Assembly: GCA_031376265.1 (NCBI GenBank)
Contig: JANMDK010000393.1
Coordinates: 1-26,160 of the forward strand
Length of the DNA stretch: 26,160 nt
Direction of reading: 5' to 3'
Source: SZAS-79 sp031376265
GTDB lineage: Bacteria > Pseudomonadota > Gammaproteobacteria > Burkholderiales > SG8-39
Positions 8,142 to 15,187 of this stretch are shown here, in pieces. The position numbers and the translations under genes are program-made. The number at the start of each line of letters is the position of its first letter. Position 1 is the stretch's first letter. The notes below the pieces were generated by a model. It saw only the letters and a list, made by a program, of their open reading frames with translations. It was not told the DNA's origin and did not search any database.

Positions 8142-9016
8142 CGTGTGGTCTCCAGGACATGGTCCGCGACCTGGCTGCACGTGGCGAACCACACGCCGGG
8201 ATAGCCGCGGACGAACTGGATGAAATCGCGCAGCAGCTTCAGGCGCGAGGGGCGGCCGATGGCCTGCGGATGCATGATCAGGTCGAAGAGCGCGCCGCGC
8301 TCGTAGTACTCGTGGAACTCCTCCTTCCAGATCGTCAGGATGTGTTCGTTTGTCTGGATCGCGCGCTGGCCGCGCAGGCTATAGACCGTGTAGGGCACGT
8401 CGTCGAGCGACCAGTGCCACGGGATCTCCACTACGCCGGTGCTCTTGCCGCCGCGCGTGTGGATGTACGGGTGCAGGTCGTCCATGTACGAGCTGTCGTA
8501 GACCATGCCGTACTTCTGCAGCAGCGGAATCAGCCGGTCCGTCGTCTCGCCGGCCGGGCAGCGGTAGCCGCGCGGCTTGAGCTTGAAGAGGCGATGCAGT
8601 GCTTCCAGCCCGAGTTCGATCTCGCGCTCCTCCTCGACCGGCTTGTCGGGCTCCGGCCAGAAGTGGAGATACCCATGGTGGCCGACCTCGTGGCCGGCCT
8701 CCAGGATCTGGGCGACGCGCGCGGTATGGTTCTCGGCCGTCCAGCCGGGCACGAAGAAGGTCGCCGGCAGGCCGGTGTCCTTGAGCACTTTGAGGATCTC
8801 GGGAATCGCGATCTTGGCGGCGTAGGTACCGTGCGAGATCAGCGCCGGGCGCTGCGCGTTCGTCGTGTCGCGCGAGAGCCACATCGTCTCGGCGTCGAAG
8901 TCGAAGGTGAGCAAAACCGCGCACTTCTTCCCGTCCGGCCATTGGACCGGGACGGAATCGCGCGAGATATCGGGGGAAAGGGGGAGTCGGTCGACGGTGG
9001 CCATGGTGCGGACCAT
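8138..9016 (-). CDS. polysaccharide deacetylase (NodB/CE4-fold) family protein, PuuE/HP0310-like
   Basis: This 292-residue protein has the carbohydrate esterase 4 fold. The catalytic motif TFDFDAE occurs at 37-43, HxxxH-type metal ligands in EVGHHGYLH (H114, H118), and RCPAGE at 152-157, with a late DLIMHPQAIGRP segment. No signal peptide is seen, so it is cytoplasmic. Cytoplasmic CE4 proteins of this shape often act on small amides; the family includes PuuE allantoinase and the HP0310 group. The N-terminal motif resembles the HP0310 type more than PuuE, so no allantoinase claim is made. It is the first gene of an operon with two amidohydrolases and a Bug protein, diverging from the DUF3750 lipoprotein. 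A second Met at 9004 is an equally possible start; neither has a clear ribosome site. Confidence 0.9.
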   Translation of the reverse strand: MVRTMATVDRLPLSPDISRDSVPVQWPDGKKCAVLLTFDFDAETMWLSRDTTNAQRPALISHGTYAAKIAIPEILKVLKDTGLPATFFVPGWTAENHTARVAQILEAGHEVGHHGYLHFWPEPDKPVEEEREIELGLEALHRLFKLKPRGYRCPAGETTDRLIPLLQKYGMVYDSSYMDDLHPYIHTRGGKSTGVVEIPWHWSLDDVPYTVYSLRGQRAIQTNEHILTIWKEEFHEYYERGALFDLIMHPQAIGRPSRLKLLRDFIQFVRGYPGVWFATCSQVADHVLETTR

Positions 9017-9085
9017 GTTACGGGCGGTACGAGGCTGTCACAACTCGATACGCAAAACGCATAGCTGCCGGAGTAGAGTTCGCGC

Positions 9086-9838
9086 ATGGCTTCAGTCGAA
9101 AAAACCGGGAAGAAGGTGCTGGCGGCGGCGCTCTGCCTGTTCGCGCTCGCGGCGGGCTGCGCGAGCCTGCGCAGCGGCGACTGGCGCACCGCAAGCCACG
9201 CCGCGGTGGGCAGCGCGCCCGACCCGGCGGTGACGAAAGAGGCGGTGGTGCAGGTCTACGCGGCCCGCGCCTTTGGCTGGCGCGGCCTCTTCGGGGTTCA
9301 CACCTGGGTGGCGACCAAACCTGCAAATGCAGGCACCTACACGGTCTACGAGGTCATCGGCTGGCGCGCCCGCTGGGGGGATTCGGTCGTCGCGATCCAC
9401 GACCGCACACCGGACTCGCGCTGGTACGGTGCGGCGCCCGAACTGCTCGCCGACAAGCGGGGTGCGGCTGCAGAACCGCTGGTAGCGCGCATCGACGCCG
9501 CGGCGCGCGCCTATCCGTGGAAAGGCGAGTACACGATCTGGCCCGGGCCGAATTCGAACACCTTTACGGCCTGGATTACCCGGGCAGTACCGGAATTGCA
9601 GGTCGACCTGCCGCCGACCGCGATCGGCAAGGACTACAACCGCAACCTGTTCGATGCCGCGCCCAGCGGTAATGGTGGCCAGGCGAGCATCGCGGGGCTG
9701 ATTGCGCTCACGGCCAGCGGCGTCGAAGGGCTGGAAATCAACCTGCTTGGGTTGACTTTCGGGCTGAACCCCTTCGATCCGGCGATCAAGCTTCCTCTCG
9801 TCGGGCGCATCGGCCCGGACCGGATTCTTCGAAATTAG
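9086..9838 (+). CDS. DUF3750 domain-containing lipoprotein
   Basis: This 250-residue protein begins with a basic n-region (EKTGKK), a hydrophobic stretch and a lipobox LAAGC with Cys25, so it should be exported and lipid-anchored. The rest matches DUF3750 as I recognise it: a conserved block around FGWRGLFGVHTWVATKP, then GWRARWGDSVV, WPGPNSNTFTAWI and a Gly/Leu-rich C-terminal half with EINLLGLTFG and NPFDPAIKLPLVGRIG. The WPGPNSNTF block, with His and Asn nearby, suggests an enzyme-like fold, but no function is established. GGAG lies 12 nt before the ATG. It diverges from the deacetylase operon across about 70 bp and stands alone on its strand for over 200 bp downstream. Confidence 0.88.
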   Translation: MASVEKTGKKVLAAALCLFALAAGCASLRSGDWRTASHAAVGSAPDPAVTKEAVVQVYAARAFGWRGLFGVHTWVATKPANAGTYTVYEVIGWRARWGDSVVAIHDRTPDSRWYGAAPELLADKRGAAAEPLVARIDAAARAYPWKGEYTIWPGPNSNTFTAWITRAVPELQVDLPPTAIGKDYNRNLFDAAPSGNGGQASIAGLIALTASGVEGLEINLLGLTFGLNPFDPAIKLPLVGRIGPDRILRN

Positions 9839-10071
9839 GTTTCGGAGCGCCAAGCGGGACGCGGCTCTCCTGTCAGTTGATGTACTGGTATCGGTTCATT
9901 TTATGCGACCGAACCTTCGAATCACAACTTAAATTTCCGGCAGTCCTAACCACTTTTCTGTTTCTGACGAGCTGACGCTATCATTGACCCAACGGACAAG
10001 CACTGGAGACTGGTCAAAGTGATCGGTATCTTCGGCAACAACACATCCTGAGCCTTCGACGTGGAGGTGAA

Positions 10072-10413
10072 ATGAAGCATCCCAAGCTGACACGGGACGA
10101 GCGCGCCTGGTTGAGCGAGTACCGCAAGGCACTCGACGAGCAGTACCCCAATGCGGTCCGGAGACTGCTGATCTATGGTTCGAAGGCGCGTGGCGATGCA
10201 GGGCCGGACAGTGATCTCGATGTATTGCTGATCGTGAGCGACAAGGCGGCCAGGCAAAAGCGGCAGCTGCGTTGGGTCGGCTATATGCTGTCCGCCGCTT
10301 CGAGCGCCGTCCCGTCGATTCTCGCGTACACGGAAGAGGAATGGGCGAGCCGCGAACGTAACGGATCCGCGTTCCAACGCGCCGTAGAGCACGACGCAGT
10401 ACAAGTGCCATGA
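10072..10413 (+). CDS. MNT-type nucleotidyltransferase domain protein
   Basis: This 113-residue protein of the minimal nucleotidyltransferase family has the signature GSKARGDAGPDSDLD, with GS at 36-37 and catalytic Asp48 and Asp50. The C-terminal half (EEEWASRERNGSAFQRAVEHDAV) is typical of MNT proteins that pair with HEPN proteins. In such pairs the MNT partner acts as antitoxin and AMPylates the HEPN RNase toxin. A GGAGG ribosome site lies directly upstream. The expected HEPN gene does not follow intact: an ATGA-coupled frame starts MNRDLVLA but ends after 33 codons. The upstream 230 bp are lower in GC than the neighbouring genes, which may mark acquired DNA. Confidence 0.85.
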   Translation: MKHPKLTRDERAWLSEYRKALDEQYPNAVRRLLIYGSKARGDAGPDSDLDVLLIVSDKAARQKRQLRWVGYMLSAASSAVPSILAYTEEEWASRERNGSAFQRAVEHDAVQVP

Positions 10414-10511
10414 ACCGTGACCTCGTCCTCGCCGGACCCGTCGGAATACCGGCCACCCCGACCATATCGAGGATGTCCTCTATATGGTCGATCCGGCAAC
10501 TCCTACACTGA
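10410..10511 (+). pseudogene. possible remnant of a HEPN partner gene after the MNT gene
   Basis: An ATG overlapping the MNT stop (ATGA) opens a 33-codon frame beginning MNRDLVLA, which resembles the first residues of HEPN-domain partners. After that nothing HEPN-like is seen, and the frame ends within 100 bp. The rest of this stretch is occupied by a large near-palindrome. This could be a truncated or decayed partner, or a chance overlap; the match is only about eight residues, so it is weakly supported. Confidence 0.25.
10459..10490. terminator. large near-perfect palindrome between convergent genes
   Basis: Two 15-bp arms (10459-10473 and 10476-10490) pair with one mismatch (C10468 against T10481) around a 2-bp centre; the left arm begins CGACCATAT. 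It lies between the convergent MNT gene and the IclR gene stop (10518). A hairpin this strong in this place fits a bidirectional transcription barrier, but no T-tract follows on either strand. A protein-binding palindrome or the footprint of a lost element are alternatives. Confidence 0.5.
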
Positions 10512-10517
10512 AGTCGC

Positions 10518-11321
10518 CTAACCCGCCCGCAGCTGCAGCCCGCGATGCAACTGCTCGGCCGCGATCAGCAGGCGCGGCAGCATGGTATGCAGCGCGATCT
10601 CCTTGGTCATGCGCAGCGAGTTCACGCTGATGTTGAGCGCTGCGCAGACCTTGCCTTCGTGGTCGTTGACCGGGACCGAAAGCCCGCAGATGTGCTCCTC
10701 GAGCTCGCCCTGGATCCACGACCAGCCCTGCTCGCGGTCCTCGGCGATCAAGCGCCTGAGCTCGTCGCGGTCGATGACCGTGCGCTCGGTGTACTGCTGC
10801 AAGGTGGCGCGCTCGAGGTGGCTTTCGAGCTCGCGCTCGGGAAGCCCGCCAAGGAGGACGCGGCCCATCGAGGTCACGTAAGCCGGCAGTCGCGTGCCGA
10901 CCACCGAGCCGCCGGTGACCACTGCGCGCACCGAGTTGCGGATCACGTAGACGATCTCCGCGCCGTCGAGCACTGCGAGCGTGCAGGTCTCCTGCACGTC
11001 GCCGACCAGCTGCTCGAGGATCGGGTGCGCATACCCCCAGAACGGCGACGAGGAGGTGTACGCGTAGCCGAGGCGCAGGATCTTCGGCGTGAGGAAGAAG
11101 AGCCGCTCCTTGTGGCCGACGAAGCCGAGTTGCTCCAGCGTATAAAGCAGCCGCCGCGCGCCCGCGCGAGTGAGGCCTGCGCGTTGCGCGACCTGCGAGA
11201 GCGTCATCCGCTCGTGGCCCTCGCCGAAGGCCATCACCACCAGCAGTCCCCGCGCGAAGGCCTCGACGAACTGGCCGCCGGATTCCCGCGCGGTAATCGG
11301 GAAACCGGGATGCGGCGTCAT
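10518..11321 (-). CDS. IclR-family transcriptional regulator (PcaR/PobR-like)
   Basis: This 267-residue regulator has an N-terminal winged helix (residues about 18-75, with LSQVAQRAGLTRAGARRLLYTLEQLGFV), and the C-terminal IclR effector domain covers about 90-260 (LTPKILRLGYAY, DGAEIVYVIR, YVTSMGRVLL, GLSVPV, ALNISVNS). The RRLLYTLEQLG pattern and effector domain resemble regulators of protocatechuate and 4-hydroxybenzoate catabolism more than glyoxylate IclR. Its start overlaps the stop of the acyl-CoA synthetase gene (ATGA). It is the last gene of the five-gene operon starting at 16927, so it probably senses an intermediate of that pathway and controls the operon from the dyads at 16960-16997. 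Confidence 0.93.
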   Translation of the reverse strand: MTPHPGFPITARESGGQFVEAFARGLLVVMAFGEGHERMTLSQVAQRAGLTRAGARRLLYTLEQLGFVGHKERLFFLTPKILRLGYAYTSSSPFWGYAHPILEQLVGDVQETCTLAVLDGAEIVYVIRNSVRAVVTGGSVVGTRLPAYVTSMGRVLLGGLPERELESHLERATLQQYTERTVIDRDELRRLIAEDREQGWSWIQGELEEHICGLSVPVNDHEGKVCAALNISVNSLRMTKEIALHTMLPRLLIAAEQLHRGLQLRAG

Positions 11322-13429
11322 GGTTTCTCTCCGGTTCTTTCGATCAGCGCGTCGACGATGATCGTGTCGGTGTCCCGCTCGCCGGCCATCACCGGGTTAA
11401 GATCGATCGACGCGATCGATCCTCCAGCGTTGTCCAGCAGGGCGCCCAGACGCACCGCGAGCTTTGCAAGCGCCCCCAAAGCGATCGGCGGCTCGCCTCG
11501 TACGCCGGCATAAAGCGGCGCAATGCGCAATTCGTTTAACCGTTCCACGACGTCAGCCTCGCTGAAGGGATAACGCAAGAGCGCGATGTCAGGCAGCGCC
11601 TCGACGTACTTTCCGCCATCGCCCAGCATCACCAGCGTGCCGAAACGCTCATCTACCCTCGCGCCGACCACGAACTCGTGCTGCGCCTTGCGCATCGCGG
11701 CGACGATGACCGCGCCATCGGCGACCTTCATAACTTTAAGCTTGCGATCGATGGCTTCGAACGCCGCCATCGCTTCGGCCGGCGTCCTGCAGTTGAGGTG
11801 CACCAGCCCGTGCTCGGACTTGTGCGGGATCTCGGCCGAGCAGGCCTTGACCGCGACCGGTGAACCGATCGCTTCGAACGCCGCCTGCGCCTCCTTGCCG
11901 GTCCTACAGAGACGGAAAGGAACGGTGGGAAAGTCCTGCGCTGCGAGCAGCGTGAGGCTCTCGGCTTCGGACAGGAACCTGCTTGTGCCCTTGGGCAGGC
12001 TTACTTTCGGAAAGGCGATCGGTTTCGCCGCCGGACGTTGCATGAGCTCCGTGTGCGCGACGAACTGGCCGATCGCCGCCACCGCGTCGATGTCATGCGA
12101 GAAGGCAGCCAAGCCCGCCGCGCGGAACTGCTCGGCCGTGGACTCCAGCGGTGCCGCGACCGCGAGAGGCTTGCCGGTCTGCGCGACATACGCCGCGCAA
12201 TCCGAAACGAACCTCGGCACGTCGTAGCCCAGGCCCGACGCCGCGAGGCTCACGAAGATCGCGTCGGTCGCATCGCGATTGGCAAGCACCGGCAACACAT
12301 CGCTGAACAGGCCGCTGTTGGTCAGCAGCGCCGCGGTCAGGTCGATCGGGTTGCCGGAGGCGCCGAACTCCGGCAGCTTGGCGCGCAACTCCGCGCGCGT
12401 TGGCTCGTCGAACTGCGCGAGCGTCAACCCATGCTTCTCCGCTGCGTCGGCGGCCATCACGCACGACGCGCCCGAATTGCTGATCGCCACCAGCCGCCGG
12501 CCTTTGGGTTTCCATCCTTTGAGGTAAAGGTCCGCTGCGTTCACGAGGCTGCGGATGTCCGGCACGCGCCAGATGCCGTGCTGGCGGAAGAAGGCATCGA
12601 CGACGCGGTCTTCAGTCGCCAGCGCGCCGGTGTGGGAATTGGCCGCCGCCGCGCCGCGCGCCGAAACGCCGGCCTTGAGCGCGACGATGGGCAGGCCGCG
12701 TTCGCGGGCCACCTCGGCTGCGCGGGCGAACTTGGCCGGATCGGCGATCGCTTCCAAATAAAGCAGCAGCAGCTTCACTTCCGGGTCGAGCGCGACTGCG
12801 AGCGCGAAGTCCGCCACCGTGAGGTCGCTTTCGTTGCCGGTGGCGTGCGTGTGGCGCACGCCGATGCCTTGCCTGCGCAGGAACGCGTAGGGCACCACGC
12901 TCATCGCGCCGGACTGGCTCACGATCCCGACCGGGCCGTTCATCGGCTCGACCTCGCTGATGATCGTGGAGAAGGTCGCGATCGCGCCGTTCGAGAAGTT
13001 GGCGATGCCCTGCGTGTTCGGCCCGACGATGCGCATGCCTGCGGCGCGCGCGGTGCGCACCATCTCGTCCTGCGCTTTCTTTCCGGCTTCGCCGATTTCG
13101 CCGAAGCCGGAGGTGATCACCACGGCCACCTTGACGCCGCGCTTTGCGCAAGCGGCCACCGCATCCACCGCGCCCATGCCGGGAACGGCGACGATCGCGA
13201 GGTCCGGCGCTTCGGGGATCGAGGCGACATCCGGGTAGGCCTTGAGGCCCTGGATCTCGGCGCGATTCGGATTGACAGGGTAGATGCGCCCCTTGTAGCC
13301 GGCGCGCAGCATGTACTTGATCGGGCGGCCGCCGATTTTTTCGGGGTTTTCGGAAGCGCCGACCACCGCGACCGATTTGGGGTCGAGCGCTGCGGTGAGG
13401 CGGTCGTCTTCGATTGTTGTTGGGCTCAT
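11318..13429 (-). CDS. acetate-CoA ligase (ADP-forming)-type acyl-CoA synthetase, fused alpha/beta
   Basis: This single-chain NDP-forming acyl-CoA synthetase has 703 residues from the ATG at 13429. Order: CoA-binding Rossmann domain (about 12-140, VAVVGASENPEKIGGRP, then IYPVNP), succinyl-CoA-ligase-like domains (about 150-460), and an ATP-grasp domain (about 485-700, FPTVPFRLC, GSPVAVKACSAEIPHKSEHG, GARVDERFGTLVMLG). H266 in NSHTGALA matches the phospho-histidine of this family. The enzyme joins an acid to CoA using ATP, forming ADP and phosphate, or runs in reverse to make ATP. It starts 2 nt after the end of the crotonase gene and overlaps the IclR gene. Its acyl substrate is unknown. An in-frame Met 18 codons upstream (13483) was rejected because it lies inside the crotonase gene. 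Confidence 0.93.
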   Translation of the reverse strand: MSPTTIEDDRLTAALDPKSVAVVGASENPEKIGGRPIKYMLRAGYKGRIYPVNPNRAEIQGLKAYPDVASIPEAPDLAIVAVPGMGAVDAVAACAKRGVKVAVVITSGFGEIGEAGKKAQDEMVRTARAAGMRIVGPNTQGIANFSNGAIATFSTIISEVEPMNGPVGIVSQSGAMSVVPYAFLRRQGIGVRHTHATGNESDLTVADFALAVALDPEVKLLLLYLEAIADPAKFARAAEVARERGLPIVALKAGVSARGAAAANSHTGALATEDRVVDAFFRQHGIWRVPDIRSLVNAADLYLKGWKPKGRRLVAISNSGASCVMAADAAEKHGLTLAQFDEPTRAELRAKLPEFGASGNPIDLTAALLTNSGLFSDVLPVLANRDATDAIFVSLAASGLGYDVPRFVSDCAAYVAQTGKPLAVAAPLESTAEQFRAAGLAAFSHDIDAVAAIGQFVAHTELMQRPAAKPIAFPKVSLPKGTSRFLSEAESLTLLAAQDFPTVPFRLCRTGKEAQAAFEAIGSPVAVKACSAEIPHKSEHGLVHLNCRTPAEAMAAFEAIDRKLKVMKVADGAVIVAAMRKAQHEFVVGARVDERFGTLVMLGDGGKYVEALPDIALLRYPFSEADVVERLNELRIAPLYAGVRGEPPIALGALAKLAVRLGALLDNAGGSIASIDLNPVMAGERDTDTIIVDALIERTGEKP

Positions 13430-13430
13430 C

Positions 13431-14201
13431 TCAGCTCCAGCTTGCATCGCGCTTTTCGCGGTAGGCACGCATCGCCTCGGCAAAGTCCTCCGATGCGAGG
13501 CCCTTGCTTTGGAAGTCCATGTAAAGCTCGAGCGCCGCCTCGAAGTCGGCGGTCGAAACCAGGTTCATCGCTCGCTTGGTCGCGCGCGCGCCCTGTGAGG
13601 CGTTGGCGACGGTCTTCTCCACGTAGGCATCGAACTCGGCGTCGCGGTTTTCGTCCGAGACCAGCCTGGTCACGAGCCCGATGCGCAGCGCCTCGGTGCC
13701 GTCGATCGGCTCGCCCCAGAGCGCCATCTCCTTGGCGCGGCCGACGCCGACGAACCTGGCGAGACGCCACACCGCAAGCCCGGGCAGCAGGCCTTCCTTT
13801 GCCGCCGGCAGCCCGAATTTCGCCGTCGGCGTGCCGATGCGAAAGTCGCACGCAAGGCCGAGCTGCACGCCGCCGCCGAGCGCGTAACCGTGCATCAGCG
13901 CGATCACGAGCTTGTCCATCGTCTCGATGAGTCGCAGGCATTCTTCCCAGAGCCGGAAATTGTGCTCGCCGATCTTGCCGGTGGAGAGATCCTTGAGGTC
14001 GATGCCGGTGCAGAAGGCGCGGCCTTGCCCGCGCAAGGCGAGGACTCGCACCGAGTCGTCGCTCGCCACCAGTTCGAGCGCGGCCTTGAAATCGTGCTTG
14101 GCCGGATACGACATCGCATTCAGCCGCTCGGGGCGGTTGAACAGGATCGTGGAAAGCTTACCCTCGCTCGTATAGACCAGGTGCTCGAATTCGCGGCGCA
14201 T
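13431..14201 (-). CDS. enoyl-CoA hydratase/isomerase (crotonase) family protein lacking both catalytic glutamates
   Basis: This 256-residue crotonase-fold protein has both oxyanion-hole segments: RAFCTGIDLKDL (about 61-72) and HGYALGGGVQLGLACDF (104-120). In classical enoyl-CoA hydratase the two catalytic glutamates lie in GGGxEL and xxPExxLG. Here the equivalents are Gln113 and Ala133 (FGLPAAKEGLLPG), so simple hydration is doubtful; crotonases with other chemistries (isomerase, thioesterase, C-C hydrolase, decarboxylase) vary at these positions. The gene lies between the Bug gene (12 bp upstream) and the acyl-CoA synthetase (1 bp downstream), so it works in the same pathway, presumably on the CoA thioester made by that synthetase. 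Confidence 0.92.
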   Translation of the reverse strand: MRREFEHLVYTSEGKLSTILFNRPERLNAMSYPAKHDFKAALELVASDDSVRVLALRGQGRAFCTGIDLKDLSTGKIGEHNFRLWEECLRLIETMDKLVIALMHGYALGGGVQLGLACDFRIGTPTAKFGLPAAKEGLLPGLAVWRLARFVGVGRAKEMALWGEPIDGTEALRIGLVTRLVSDENRDAEFDAYVEKTVANASQGARATKRAMNLVSTADFEAALELYMDFQSKGLASEDFAEAMRAYREKRDASWS

Positions 14202-14213
14202 CTTGAGCGCTGT

Positions 14214-15176
14214 TCAGTCGGCTTTTGCGCCGGACGCCGTGACCACCTTGCGCCACTTCTGCGACTCGGCCGCCGCGAACGAGGCGAAATGCTCCGGCGT
14301 GTCGGCGATGATCGTGAGCCCCTGCGCCTCGAGCTTCTGCGTGTTCTGCGGGTCGCGTAGCGCCTTCACGAACTCTGCGTTCAGTCGATCGACGACCGGC
14401 TTCGGCATGCCCGCGGGCCCGACGACGCCGAACCAGGCCGTTGCCTCGTAGCCGGGCACGCCGGCTTCATCCATCGTGGGGATCTCCGGCGCGAGCGGGC
14501 TGCGCTTGAGGCTCGTGACCGCGAGGCCCTTGAGCTGGCCGTTTTTCGCGCGCGGCAATGCGGTGGGTAGGTTGTCGAACATGATCTGCACCTGCCCGGC
14601 GAGCAAGTCTTGGAGCGCGGGGGCGCTGCCTTTGTACGGCACGTGCGTGGCCTGCACGTTGACCGCCATCTTGAACATTTCGCCGCACAAGTGGCCGGTG
14701 GTGCCGGTGCCCATGGAGGCGAAGTTGATCGCGTTCGGCTTGGCCTTGGCCAGCGCCACGAGGTCCTTCACGCTGGCCACCGGTACCGTGTTATTCACCA
14801 GCAGCATGTTCGGCACAGAGCCGGTATTCACGATCGTCTGGATCTCCTTGTCGGCATCGAAGCCGAGGTCCTTGTAGATCCACTTGTTGATCGCGAGCAC
14901 GCCCACGGGCGCCATGAGCAGCGTATGGCCGTCGGGCTTGGACTTGGCCACCATCGCAGCGCCGAGGTTGCCGCCGGCGCCGGGCTTGTTCTCGACGACG
15001 ACCGGTTGGCCGAGCGCCTCCGACATCTTCGGCGTCAGCGTGCGCGCGATGATGTCGTTGGTGCCGCCGGGCTGGTAGGGCACGACGATGGTGATCTGGC
15101 GCGAAGGAAAAGCCTGTGCCTGCGCGAGGCAGGGCAGGGCAGCGAGAAGTGCTGCGGTTACGTATCGCAATTTCAT
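14214..15176 (-). CDS. Bug/TctC-family substrate-binding protein of the ThDP/crotonase operon
   Basis: This is a periplasmic Bug-family receptor of 320 residues. The signal peptide is MKLRYVTAALLAALPCLAQA, with cleavage after AQA (20) or two residues later. Family motifs are ITIVVPYQPGGTNDIIAR, GQPVVVENKPGAGGNLGA, HVPYKGSAPALQDLLAGQVQ and PEIPTMDEAGVPGYEATAWFG. The ATG at 15176 follows the ThDP enzyme stop by 11 bp. The longer open frame to 16481 is an accidental extension through the ThDP gene in another frame. Its position inside a catabolic operon suggests that it binds that operon's substrate. No TctAB genes are present in the window. Confidence 0.93.
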   Translation of the reverse strand: MKLRYVTAALLAALPCLAQAQAFPSRQITIVVPYQPGGTNDIIARTLTPKMSEALGQPVVVENKPGAGGNLGAAMVAKSKPDGHTLLMAPVGVLAINKWIYKDLGFDADKEIQTIVNTGSVPNMLLVNNTVPVASVKDLVALAKAKPNAINFASMGTGTTGHLCGEMFKMAVNVQATHVPYKGSAPALQDLLAGQVQIMFDNLPTALPRAKNGQLKGLAVTSLKRSPLAPEIPTMDEAGVPGYEATAWFGVVGPAGMPKPVVDRLNAEFVKALRDPQNTQKLEAQGLTIIADTPEHFASFAAAESQKWRKVVTASGAKAD

Positions 15177-15187
15177 TGCAATCCCTC

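Noticed and set aside
8138..9016. Naming the NodB-fold protein puuE (allantoinase)
   Set aside because: The TFDFDAE motif and overall sequence look closer to the HP0310-like branch, and it is 10 kb from the allantoicase in another operon.
9839..10071. Possible promoter (TATCAT around 9977) and a GGTTC/GAACC dyad in the 230-bp gap before the MNT gene
   Set aside because: The hexamers are poor and the dyad is only 5 bp with a long loop; nothing in the gap is strong enough to annotate, although its GC content is lower than that of its surroundings.
12038..13930. 630-codon plus-strand frame
   Set aside because: Antisense to the acyl-CoA synthetase and crotonase genes, with no recognisable domain.
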